A stretch of DNA of 64,000 nt from Enterocloster alcoholdehydrogenati (GTDB lineage: Bacteria; Bacillota; Clostridia; Lachnospirales; Lachnospiraceae), in the NCBI RefSeq assembly GCF_013282095.1, contig NZ_BLTJ01000002.1:124001-188000 (forward strand), written 5' to 3'. The translations under genes and the position numbers were made by a program. This document shows, piece after piece, positions 1 to 7,805 of this stretch (its first letter is position 1; each line of letters begins with the position of its first letter). The notes under the pieces are model-generated. The model was not told where the DNA came from, ran no database searches, and saw nothing but the letters and a program-made list of their open reading frames with translations.

Positions 1-3000
1 GGCATCGTGGCTCCTAAAGGTACTCTTAAGAATCTCTGCCAGAAATTTAAGAGTCTCATCTCCCTTCAGATGCCCAAAACGGTCATTTACCTGTTTAAAA
101 TCATCCAAATCCAGGATGATCAGCGCCCCCTTTGCATCCGGCTCATCCCCATTCATAAACCGCTTTACCTCAGTTTCAAAGGCAGTTCGATTATATACAT
201 TTGTGAGCGGATCCCTGGTAGCGGCATTTTCCTGAGCCAGCTCCCTCTTTTTCTCAGCATCAATGTTTTTCAAATACAGAAGGGCATACATATTTTCCGT
301 GTACCGGTCCTGGAATACATGGAGCACCAGCTTCATCCAGTAAAGCTGCGTCCCGACATAGCGTCTGAAACACAGTTCCATGGTTGGAACGCCTTTTTTA
401 TACATCTCCTTCATATAGCGGAGATTTAAGTGGCTGCGGTATTCTTCTTCATCCTCCGGATATACCACCAGGCTCACCTGTTTTTGCACTACCTTGTCAA
501 AGTCCGCCCGTTCTTCTCTGCTTTCTATCCCATAGGTTTCCCATACGCCGGTGGCCTTCATGATATGTCCGCTCTCCACATCCACCTCCGCATGGGCCAC
601 TGTATCCGAGAGCAGAGCCTCGTAAAAATCAGACTTTTTCATATACTCCAGCTCCATGGCCCGCTCATGATCCGCCGGTTCCATAATTACCGCAATGGTA
701 CCTGCGTCCTGCTGCTTACGGCTTAAATGAGCTGCCTTCAGCTTAAACCATTCGTAGTTCCCTTTCTTTGTGAGAAGCAGCATCTCTTTGCCTCTCTCAT
801 CCTCTTTTTCCTGTACATTCTTAAAAATACCTTTAAATTCAGCCGCAAAATGAGGATGTACAATCTGTTCTCTGATCCAGCAGTCCGGAAATCCCTGCTC
901 TCTTATGGCATCGCCTGCAATCAAACGCCGCTTGGTGTGAAAATAAATGGCCTGTTTTTTCTCGTTGTATTCAAACTGCTCGCTCAGACGGTTATTCGGC
1001 AGAAAATCAGGGATTTCCAGATCACTGATAATCCGATGGTATCCTTCCAGACAGATCTTTTTGCCATGGGCTGGCCGTCTCACTGCCGCACACCGCACGG
1101 TTACAGCTCCCCGCTTCGGATGATTCCAGGTGTATTCTATCTGCACCATCCTGCCGGTCCGGGCCGTCTGTTCCACTGCCTGCTCTACATAGTTATAATA
1201 CCCCTCGCTGATACGGTTATACCAGTAGGCATAGCAGTCTTTTGGGGACAGTTCTTCTTTCAGGCCCATAATACTGCGCATGACTGCATCTGCATACATC
1301 TCGCAGCTGCCCGTCTCCTCGTTCATGCATATCCTCCAGAGGCCCAGCTGAATATCCTCAAGGATACTTAAATATCCCTCCTGGTCCCCGCCTGAAACAT
1401 ATACCGCCTTCTTTGCAGGCAGCTTTCTGAAACAGCGGCCCTGCTCCATGCGTTTTTTGTATTCCTCGGTATCTGCCTCAAGATAGAGCCGCTCAAACTC
1501 CTCCCTAAGGCAGGGTTTTGCAAAAAGGAACCCCTGGAGCACATCCGGCTTTAGTTCCTTTAAGGCAGCCAGTTCTTCCGTAGTCTCCACGCCCTCGCAG
1601 CAAACCCGGATCTGTGCGCTGTGAGCCAGCTCGATCATGTTGGAGAGCAGGCGGTAATGATAGGCATTTTCCTGAATATGGGTGACAAAACAGCGGTCTA
1701 TCTTGGCCTCGTCTATGTCAATGCTTTTTAAGTAGCTTAAACTGGAATAGCCAGTGCCGAAATCATCGATAGCGATCTGTATCCCGTTTCGTTTCCACTG
1801 GTGGAAGATTCGGTTAAAATAGGGATAGTCCCGAAGCTGTATGCTCTCCGTCACCTCCAGTGTAAGAGCCTCCCCCGGCAGCCCCTCATCCTGCAGAAGT
1901 TCCAGCACCTGTCCCTCTATCTCCTTTTCACGCAGCTGCACATAGGAAATGTTTACATTGATATGAAAATCAGGCACCTTCTTTCTCCAGAGTACACACT
2001 GTCTTACTGCCGTCCGCAGGGCCCATAGCCCCACTTCGCAGATCAGCCCGCTCTGCTCTAACAGGGGAATAAATTCTCCTGGCCCTACAAGGCCGCGAGT
2101 ATCTGACTGATAGCGCAGCAGCGCCTCCGCTCCGTAAAGAACAAAGGAATCCTGGGTAATCTGAGGCTGATAGCAGAGGAAAAAACCCTTATATCCCTCC
2201 CGGACAGACGTCTTAATCTCATCTAACAGCCGGATCTGCTCCAGGTTTTTCTGATAATCCTCAGATGAGAAAAATATCAGCGTATTTTTTCCTTCTTTTT
2301 TTGCCCGGTCCAGAGCGTTTTCCGCGTACTGGTAGATCATTCCTCCATCCATGCCATTGCCCTGTTCATAGGGCACAACGCCTGCAGAAACAGTACACTG
2401 CTTTTCAATCTCCTGTTTTACGGCTGTGTAAAACTGCAGGACATCCTCGCGGCTTTTTTGCGGAAAATCCACTGCAAAGCAATCCCCGGCCATGCGGTAC
2501 AGTTTCATAGGCCGTACGCTGTGCTCCTCCAGTATCTCTGTTATCATTTTAAGGATACGATTTCCATATACACGCCCGTTTTTAACATTGATATGTTTGA
2601 AATCATCAATGCCTAAAACCATCAGATATCCATCTGTATCTGCAAGACATTTCCCCATATCCTCTATATATTTATCGTAATTCTGCAGTCCGGTCAGATC
2701 ATCCACTCTGAGCCGGGCCGCCAGCTCGGATACACTTCCAATAAGAACCCGCGGCCGGCCTTCCTCATCTGTATGTACATTTCCCCGGCAGTTGACCCAC
2801 ACACGGTTTCCTTCCCGATCGATCAGCCGGTATTCCATATCATGGGTATCAGAAATTCCATTTTTAATATCAGCTAAATTCTGCTCAAGCTGCGCCAGAT
2901 CTCTGGAGTAAACGATGCTGCCCCAGACGTTTAAAGGGATACCCTGGTCTTTCGCCGCAGGTAAGGGATATTTTTCACATATCTTATCCGTGAAATAAAT

Positions 3001-3102
3001 ACGGTCGCTGATCATGTCATATATATACAGATAATCATTGGTACTCTCATCCAGAAATCCTATGGTCTGCATATATATCTTCATCTCTTCATTTATATCC
3101 AT
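1..3102 (-). CDS. PAS/GGDEF/EAL/PAS/GGDEF cyclic-di-GMP signalling protein (3' end outside window)
   Basis: Open frame from an ATG at 3102, preceded by AAAGGAGAG, running off the left edge without a stop (1034 codons seen). Domains by reading: PAS-like sensor about residues 1-125; a first GGDEF domain about 130-285 whose signature is AGDCF near residue 204 instead of GGDEF, so cyclase activity is probably lost; an EAL domain about 290-535 with EALLR, VNIS, EVTES, DDFGTGYSS, CEGVET and QGFLFAKP, so phosphodiesterase residues look intact; two or three further PAS-like stretches; then a second GGDEF domain starting at about 965 (RDPLTNVYNR) and cut before its active-site loop. No membrane segment is seen, so it is probably a soluble turnover enzyme for cyclic di-GMP. 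Whether the second cyclase is active cannot be judged here. Transcribed alone. Confidence 0.88.
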   Translation of the reverse strand, partial: MDINEEMKIYMQTIGFLDESTNDYLYIYDMISDRIYFTDKICEKYPLPAAKDQGIPLNVWGSIVYSRDLAQLEQNLADIKNGISDTHDMEYRLIDREGNRVWVNCRGNVHTDEEGRPRVLIGSVSELAARLRVDDLTGLQNYDKYIEDMGKCLADTDGYLMVLGIDDFKHINVKNGRVYGNRILKMITEILEEHSVRPMKLYRMAGDCFAVDFPQKSREDVLQFYTAVKQEIEKQCTVSAGVVPYEQGNGMDGGMIYQYAENALDRAKKEGKNTLIFFSSEDYQKNLEQIRLLDEIKTSVREGYKGFFLCYQPQITQDSFVLYGAEALLRYQSDTRGLVGPGEFIPLLEQSGLICEVGLWALRTAVRQCVLWRKKVPDFHINVNISYVQLREKEIEGQVLELLQDEGLPGEALTLEVTESIQLRDYPYFNRIFHQWKRNGIQIAIDDFGTGYSSLSYLKSIDIDEAKIDRCFVTHIQENAYHYRLLSNMIELAHSAQIRVCCEGVETTEELAALKELKPDVLQGFLFAKPCLREEFERLYLEADTEEYKKRMEQGRCFRKLPAKKAVYVSGGDQEGYLSILEDIQLGLWRICMNEETGSCEMYADAVMRSIMGLKEELSPKDCYAYWYNRISEGYYNYVEQAVEQTARTGRMVQIEYTWNHPKRGAVTVRCAAVRRPAHGKKICLEGYHRIISDLEIPDFLPNNRLSEQFEYNEKKQAIYFHTKRRLIAGDAIREQGFPDCWIREQIVHPHFAAEFKGIFKNVQEKEDERGKEMLLLTKKGNYEWFKLKAAHLSRKQQDAGTIAVIMEPADHERAMELEYMKKSDFYEALLSDTVAHAEVDVESGHIMKATGVWETYGIESREERADFDKVVQKQVSLVVYPEDEEEYRSHLNLRYMKEMYKKGVPTMELCFRRYVGTQLYWMKLVLHVFQDRYTENMYALLYLKNIDAEKKRELAQENAATRDPLTNVYNRTAFETEVKRFMNGDEPDAKGALIILDLDDFKQVNDRFGHLKGDETLKFLAEILKSTFRSHDA

Positions 3103-3182
3103 ATCCCTGTTCTCTCCTTTCCATCTTGCTATTCTATCATCCCCTGTCATATTTTTGCAATTTATTTTTAAGTATATCCCGC

Positions 3183-3222
3183 AAAAAGAGAGCAGGCCGC
3201 AGATATCGGCTGCTCTCTTTTC
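3183..3222 (-). terminator. Terminator after the P-type ATPase gene
   Basis: Perfect stem GAGAGCAG / CTGCTCTC with a run of T after it on the minus strand and T-rich sequence on the plus strand too. It sits between the ATPase stop (3249) and the cyclic-di-GMP gene start (3102), so it separates the two minus-strand units. Confidence 0.75.
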
Positions 3223-3248
3223 TATATTGAAATACAATTATTTCCAGT

Positions 3249-5339
3249 TTACTCTTCTTTTTCATCCAGCAGATCGGTCATGCTCTTTAAGCTGACCGCC
3301 ACAGTGGAAGTATTGTGAAGCAGCGCAGAGGTCGCGGGAGAGATAAGACCTGCCACGCCCATGAGGATCAGTCCCAGATTGAAGCTGATTACGAAACGGT
3401 AATTCCAGTTAATCCGGCTCATAAGACGGTTGCTGATGGCCTTTAAGGTAACCAGCTGATATAAATCCTCCTCAGATATGGTGATATCGGCGATCTCTCT
3501 TGCAATGGCCGCCCCCTCACTGATGGCGATGCCGGCGTCTGCGGCTGAAAGGGCCGGTGAATCATTGATCCCGTCCCCCACCATGATCACCTTGCGGCCG
3601 GCGGCCTTTTCCCGCTCCACAAAGCCTGCCTTGTCCTCAGGCAGCACCTCCGAAAAATACTGATCCACGCCTACCCGCTGTGCAATGGCCCTGGCGGTGC
3701 GTTCGCTGTCTCCGGTCATCATGACTACTTTCCTGATGCCCAGTTCTTTTAAGGAGCGTATCACCCGGCCCGCCTCTTCCCGAAGAGGATCCTCAATGAG
3801 GATAACCGCTGCCAGCTTTCCGCCCATTGCCATATACAGATGGGAATAGGAGGGCGGCAGAGCCTCAAATTCCTCCCTGCGCGCCTCAGGAATCTCACAG
3901 CCTTCATCTTCAAATACAAAATGATGGCTGCCGATGATCACGCGTGTTCCGTTTACATAAGTAGCGATTCCATGGGCAACAATATAGTCCACCTTGGAGT
4001 GCATCTCCTCGTGAATCAGTCCCCGTCTGGCCGCTTCCTTAACCACTGCGTTGGCCATGGAATGAGGGAAATGTTCCTCTAAGCAGGCGGCTGTCTTTAA
4101 CAGCTCATCCCGGCTCATATCGTTAAAGGGAACAATGTCGGCTACTACTGGTTCTGCCTTTGTAAGAGTTCCTGTCTTGTCAAATACGATGGTGTCCGCC
4201 TGGGCCACTGCCTCTAAAAATTTGCCGCCCTTGACTGTGATGTGGCGGCTGCCGGCCTCACGCATGGCCGACAGCACCGCAAGAGGCATGGCAAGCTTTA
4301 AAGCACAGGAAAAGTCCACCATCAGGATGGAAATCGCCCTGGTGGCGTTTCTGGTGATAAGCCAGGTCAGGGCTGTCCCCCCCAGACTCCAGGGAACCAG
4401 GGCATCGGCCAGGCCGGAGGCTTTCCCCTCCACCGCAGATTTTAATTTTTCAGAATCCTCGATCATCTGAACAATACGCTCAAAACGGGTGGATCCCTGG
4501 GCGCTCTTTACCTGTAAGGTAATCTCCCCTTCCTCTACGGCAGTTCCCGCATAGACATAGGATCCCTTCTCTTTCTTTACCGGTATGGATTCTCCGGTCA
4601 TGGAAGCCTGGTTGACCATGGCTTCGCCCTCTGTCACAATGCCGTCAAGAGGGATCACGTTTCCCAGATGGACGGTAATGAAATCACCCTCACGGATGGA
4701 GGATACAGGAACCAGCACCTCTGCGTCCCCGGTTTTCTGCCATACCTTTTCAATATTTAAGGACATACTTCTTGCCAGGTCGCCTACGGACTTTTTGTGC
4801 GTCCATTCCTCCAGAAGGCCGCCGATACCAAGGAGGAACATAACAGAGCCTGCGGTGTCAAAATCCCTCCGGATGATGGATACGGAAATTGCGGTGGCGT
4901 CCAGCACCTCGACCTCAAGACGGCCCTGGAGCAGACAGCAAAGGCCCCGGTATACATAGCGGACGGCGCTGACGGCTGTGTAGGCGGCTCTCAGCCAGCC
5001 AGGGAAAAATACCTTTGTAGCGGCCCGTATCATAACCCTCTGAATCAGCTTTTCTTTGTACTCCCTGTTTAAGGCGCGGCCGCTGGCCGACGGAACAAGC
5101 TCCTTTAAGCCTTCGTCCTCATAGGTAAAGCGGCAGATGCTTTCCAGGATATCCTGACGGTCTCCCTTATAAACCACCACCGCATCTGCGGTACGCTCAT
5201 ACACCTTTGCCGATTCTACCCCGCAGAGTGTTCCCAGATAATACTGAAGGAGGTCTGCCTGACGCAGGGTCATGGCCCCCTTCTGGTAAATATGGACCCT
5301 GAGCCGGCCCTTTATCTCATGTTTGATGGAAAATTTCAT
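3249..5339 (-). CDS. P1B-type metal-translocating ATPase with FSC in place of CPC
   Basis: About 696 residues from the ATG at 5339, chosen because GAGGAG lies just upstream; the in-frame ATG at 5354 is less likely. The N-terminus resembles a ferredoxin-like metal domain but has no CxxC. P-type motifs are all present: TGES (about residue 248), phosphorylated Asp in DKTGTLT (about 387), PHS in place of the usual HP pair, TGDSERTA and GDGINDSP. In the metal-binding membrane helix the usual CPC is FSC (about 343-345, in DFSCALKLAMP), so metal specificity cannot be read from known classes. The C-terminal HNTSTV and following Asp residues fit P1B pumps. It is third in an operon with a 26-residue peptide and a DUF6110 gene, suggesting a small-protein-assisted exporter. 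Metal unknown; Mn, Fe or Zn are possibilities, not evidence. Confidence 0.9.
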   Translation of the reverse strand: MKFSIKHEIKGRLRVHIYQKGAMTLRQADLLQYYLGTLCGVESAKVYERTADAVVVYKGDRQDILESICRFTYEDEGLKELVPSASGRALNREYKEKLIQRVMIRAATKVFFPGWLRAAYTAVSAVRYVYRGLCCLLQGRLEVEVLDATAISVSIIRRDFDTAGSVMFLLGIGGLLEEWTHKKSVGDLARSMSLNIEKVWQKTGDAEVLVPVSSIREGDFITVHLGNVIPLDGIVTEGEAMVNQASMTGESIPVKKEKGSYVYAGTAVEEGEITLQVKSAQGSTRFERIVQMIEDSEKLKSAVEGKASGLADALVPWSLGGTALTWLITRNATRAISILMVDFSCALKLAMPLAVLSAMREAGSRHITVKGGKFLEAVAQADTIVFDKTGTLTKAEPVVADIVPFNDMSRDELLKTAACLEEHFPHSMANAVVKEAARRGLIHEEMHSKVDYIVAHGIATYVNGTRVIIGSHHFVFEDEGCEIPEARREEFEALPPSYSHLYMAMGGKLAAVILIEDPLREEAGRVIRSLKELGIRKVVMMTGDSERTARAIAQRVGVDQYFSEVLPEDKAGFVEREKAAGRKVIMVGDGINDSPALSAADAGIAISEGAAIAREIADITISEEDLYQLVTLKAISNRLMSRINWNYRFVISFNLGLILMGVAGLISPATSALLHNTSTVAVSLKSMTDLLDEKEE

Positions 5340-5418
5340 TGCGGTTCTCCTCATAAAAGAGGACCTGGGAAATGTATCTGCTCCCCAGGCCCCCGTTTTT
5401 ATATTATCTGTCGCTGTT

Positions 5419-5721
5419 TTATGCCTCTAAAGGAGCGGTCTCCTCCGCAAATGCTTCCTCGGGCGCGCTCTCGTCCTCGAATACTTCCTCCTTGCAGCGC
5501 TCGTCATTGATGGCCTTTGCCTCTGCCAGAATATCCTCTGCGTTCTCCTGAATGTTAGTGGCTGTAGTCATCACGCAGTCCTTTGCGCGAAGGCCGGCTG
5601 CCAGACAGTTGATATAAAAGCGCTTGGCATCCTTGCTTGCCAGTACCTTTACGCCTGCTGTACCGAACAGCACGCCGCCTGCGAACAATCCGATTTTCTT
5701 CATCTTATCTACGTCTAACAT
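5419..5721 (-). CDS. DUF6110 family small membrane-anchored protein, likely ATPase partner
   Basis: 100 residues with a strong AGGAGG site before the ATG at 5721. Residues about 10-30 form a Gly-rich helix (LFAGGVLFGTAGVKVLAS) long enough to span or insert in the membrane, followed by an amphipathic helix (AAGLRAKDCVMTTATNIQENAEDILAEA) and an acidic tail rich in Glu and Asp. I recognise it as DUF6110, usually encoded beside a P1B ATPase as here (about 80 bases before it). The order Gly-rich helix, Ala-rich amphipathic helix ending in a DxxAEA-like motif, then acidic tail recalls the mycobacterial PacL (DUF1490) partners of CtpC-type pumps; this resemblance is my inference. A role as pump scaffold or metal buffer is plausible. 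Confidence 0.8.
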   Translation of the reverse strand: MLDVDKMKKIGLFAGGVLFGTAGVKVLASKDAKRFYINCLAAGLRAKDCVMTTATNIQENAEDILAEAKAINDERCKEEVFEDESAPEEAFAEETAPLEA

Positions 5722-5764
5722 TTTTTATCCTCCTGATCTGTCTTTGTGATTTGAGTGGGTCAAA

Positions 5765-5845
5765 TTACTTATGCCTGTATCCAGTATAGAGCGTCATACC
5801 CAGGCAAAATACCATCGCCAGGGCCCAGAATCTGTGCTGCTTCAT
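5765..5845 (-). CDS. 26-residue conserved-looking membrane micropeptide
   Basis: A short frame from ATG 5845 to TAA 5765, preceded by AAGGA at about ten bases. The peptide starts MKQHRFWALAMVFC and ends in YTGYRHK: a single hydrophobic helix flanked by basic ends. It lies 43 bases upstream of the DUF6110 gene and downstream of a good promoter, so it is the first gene of the ATPase operon. I recall similar basic-hydrophobic-GYKHK peptides upstream of DUF6110/ATPase pairs in Lachnospiraceae but cannot name the family with certainty. It may be a pump subunit or regulator; function unknown. Confidence 0.6.
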   Translation of the reverse strand: MKQHRFWALAMVFCLGMTLYTGYRHK

Positions 5846-5929
5846 GCCATCACTGTCCTTTCTGACTCTTTGCATATGTTCTCTGCTCCCTCACAGAGCC
5901 CTCACATATTTTTCAGGTTCTATACACAT

Positions 5930-5958
5930 AATTTACCAAACGGAAACCGGTTAGTCAA
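5930..5958 (-). promoter_or_regulatory. Sigma-A promoter of the micropeptide-DUF6110-ATPase operon
   Basis: On the minus strand, -35 TTGACT (5953-5958) and -10 TAAATT (5930-5935) are separated by exactly 17 bases. It lies 85 bases upstream of the micropeptide start, and no terminator is visible before the DUF6110 gene. Confidence 0.55.
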
Positions 5959-6011
5959 ATCCAACATTTACTTATTGAGAATTTTTTTCAGTTATCTTCT
6001 GAAATTTCCAG

Positions 6012-6036
6012 ATTTTAGAAGATATTTTTCTAAAAT
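6012..6036. repeat. AT-rich perfect inverted repeat downstream of the esterase gene
   Basis: ATTTTAGAA, a 7-base loop, then TTCTAAAAT: nine perfect pairs just past the stop at 6044 and about 55 bases before the promoter of the ATPase operon (which reads away). It lacks GC pairs, so it would be a weak terminator; it may also be a protein-binding site. Confidence 0.4.
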
Positions 6037-6043
6037 TTCCCAT

Positions 6044-7141
6044 TTATCTGCAATCCTTTTCCATGCGCTCCAGATCCTCCTTCAGATCTTCCTCGTGAAA
6101 CTGATGGCCGCCTTCATAGTGATGATGGATCAGCCGATCCTCCGCTCCGTTTAGGCGGTAGGCTAAACGGATGATCTCTACCTGTTCATCTGCATTTTTG
6201 ATTCCTCTGGGGCCGTTGAGGTGATCAGAACAGCCTGACTGAATCACCAGCGGCCGTGGGGCGATCAGGGAAGCAATATCTCCCATGTCAAAGGCCTTCC
6301 AGAGGCCGGGGACATAATTGCAGCTGCAGTTTCCATTTAATTCCAGAAGCGAATCCTTAAAGCCATAGAGATAGCCGCTGATCACAGCCCGGCGGACGCG
6401 GTCGTCCAAGGCTGCCAGATAAAGGGTCTGCAGGCCGCCGCCGGAAAAGCCCACGCAGCCCAGATCGTCGGTGCGCCACTCTCCCCTCTCCTCGACGTAG
6501 TCGATCAGCCGCATCAGGTCCCAGGTATTCATTCCCGCCACGGTCATGCCCAGAGGCTCCGCCATATGGGCCAGATGGAAGCAGGTTCCCCGCATAAACG
6601 CCTCCTCTTCCTCTTTCTGAAAGGCCTTGTCTCTCCGTTCTCCAAAGCCTCTGGCATCGGGGCAGAGTGCAACATAGCCCAGTTTTGCCAGATAGAGGCC
6701 GTAATCATAGTGGAACCGGTCAATGGCCTCTGCCACGGCAGGAATCTCCCTGCAGCCTGCCACACTGTATTTTCCCGCTCCCTGGTGGCCATGAGGGGCC
6801 AGGACGCAGCCTGGGCGTCCCTCCTTTGCCGGCGGGATCAGGATATATACCGGCATCCAGACATCCGGTTCTGTCTGCAGCAGAACTTTCTCCCTGATAA
6901 TTCCTCCGAAAAGCTCTGTTCGCTCCAAGAGCTTTGGACACAGAGGGCAGTTTTCCATCTCGTCCATTCCAAGCAGTTCCCAGAGGTGTTTTCCTGCCCT
7001 CTGTTTCCACCGTTTCCATTCCTCCTGATCCCCTCCGCCAAAGGCCTCTTTTCTTCCCAGCCGATCGTATTTTTTCATCATCCCATCCAGACTGTCATAG
7101 TAGCGGCTCACTGCCAGGATCCGTTTTTGCTTTTCATCCAT
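6044..7141 (-). CDS. Alpha/beta-hydrolase esterase of the plant-glycan operon
   Basis: 365 residues, no signal peptide, so cytoplasmic. The nucleophile Ser is in GFSGGG (about residue 233), the acid is probably the Asp in GCSDHLNG and the His is in EGGHQFH near the C-terminus. The fold and the HGHQ and DARGFGERR segments match the acetyl-xylan-esterase-like / dienelactone-hydrolase superfamily. It likely removes acetyl or another ester group from imported oligosaccharides; the exact ester is not readable. It is the last gene of the nine-gene operon and overlaps the preceding yesL-like gene by 8 bases, with AAGGAGG before its ATG. Confidence 0.75.
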   Translation of the reverse strand: MDEKQKRILAVSRYYDSLDGMMKKYDRLGRKEAFGGGDQEEWKRWKQRAGKHLWELLGMDEMENCPLCPKLLERTELFGGIIREKVLLQTEPDVWMPVYILIPPAKEGRPGCVLAPHGHQGAGKYSVAGCREIPAVAEAIDRFHYDYGLYLAKLGYVALCPDARGFGERRDKAFQKEEEEAFMRGTCFHLAHMAEPLGMTVAGMNTWDLMRLIDYVEERGEWRTDDLGCVGFSGGGLQTLYLAALDDRVRRAVISGYLYGFKDSLLELNGNCSCNYVPGLWKAFDMGDIASLIAPRPLVIQSGCSDHLNGPRGIKNADEQVEIIRLAYRLNGAEDRLIHHHYEGGHQFHEEDLKEDLERMEKDCR

Positions 7142-7799
7142 TCCCTTCTTCCTCCTTCTCCTGCATTTCCCTTCCAGCCTCCTTCAGCCGGTCAAAGGCT
7201 CTTCTTATATGAAAAGCATTGACTACGAAAAACAAAGGACAGCCGAAAATGGCAAAAATAACCGCCGCCTGGGGTAAAAAGGCGATACTGACCACGGCCA
7301 GGATCCCCAGAACAAGATCCTGCAGCACCATGACAGAAGTCTCTCCCCAGTTGCCCGCCGCCATGAAAAATGCGCTGCGGACTGCACCAAGGCAGGTTGT
7401 CTCATAGGTCACAAGCACCGGCCACAGCCAGAGCAGAGTAATCCCGTAGATGATCGTCAAGAACACAGTAAGAGCCATCATGCAAAACCCTGCCGCCCCT
7501 CCCATCTGCGCCGGCCCGGAAAGCAGATAGAGATCCGCGCCGATCACCGCCCCTGCAAAGAGGCTTATAAGCCCCAGAGGCAGCGCCTGACGGAAATTGG
7601 CCCGGAAGGCCTTAAAAAACATGGAAACTACGGAACTCCCTTCATCCCTTACCAGCTTTAACGCTACATAGTGTGCGGCAGCCGCAGAGGGCCCTGCGGT
7701 AATCACTGGCAGGCTGCAAAGCAGCCAGAGCACATGGAGGATCACCATATCTCCAAGTTTCATCAAAAACGTAATAACTGGTCCGTCATATCGCAGCAT
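7134..7799 (-). CDS. YesL-like membrane protein (DUF624)
   Basis: 221 residues with about five hydrophobic segments and the N-terminal pattern typical of DUF624 (YDGPVITFLMKLGDMVILH, then LLCSLPVITAGPS). Members such as Bacillus YesL sit in rhamnogalacturonan and other plant-glycan loci beside LplABC-type importers and YesN/YesM-type regulators, as here. The molecular role is unknown; an accessory role in uptake or regulation is usually assumed. It begins 7 bases after the ABC transporter gene with AGGTAAAGAG as ribosome site and overlaps the esterase gene. Confidence 0.8.
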   Translation of the reverse strand: MLRYDGPVITFLMKLGDMVILHVLWLLCSLPVITAGPSAAAAHYVALKLVRDEGSSVVSMFFKAFRANFRQALPLGLISLFAGAVIGADLYLLSGPAQMGGAAGFCMMALTVFLTIIYGITLLWLWPVLVTYETTCLGAVRSAFFMAAGNWGETSVMVLQDLVLGILAVVSIAFLPQAAVIFAIFGCPLFFVVNAFHIRRAFDRLKEAGREMQEKEEEGNG

Positions 7800-7805
7800 A
7801 TCTCT

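Noticed and set aside
7-1371. Three plus-strand open frames over the first 1.4 kb
   Set aside because: They are antisense to the cyclic-di-GMP gene, which has clear EAL and GGDEF motifs and a ribosome site.
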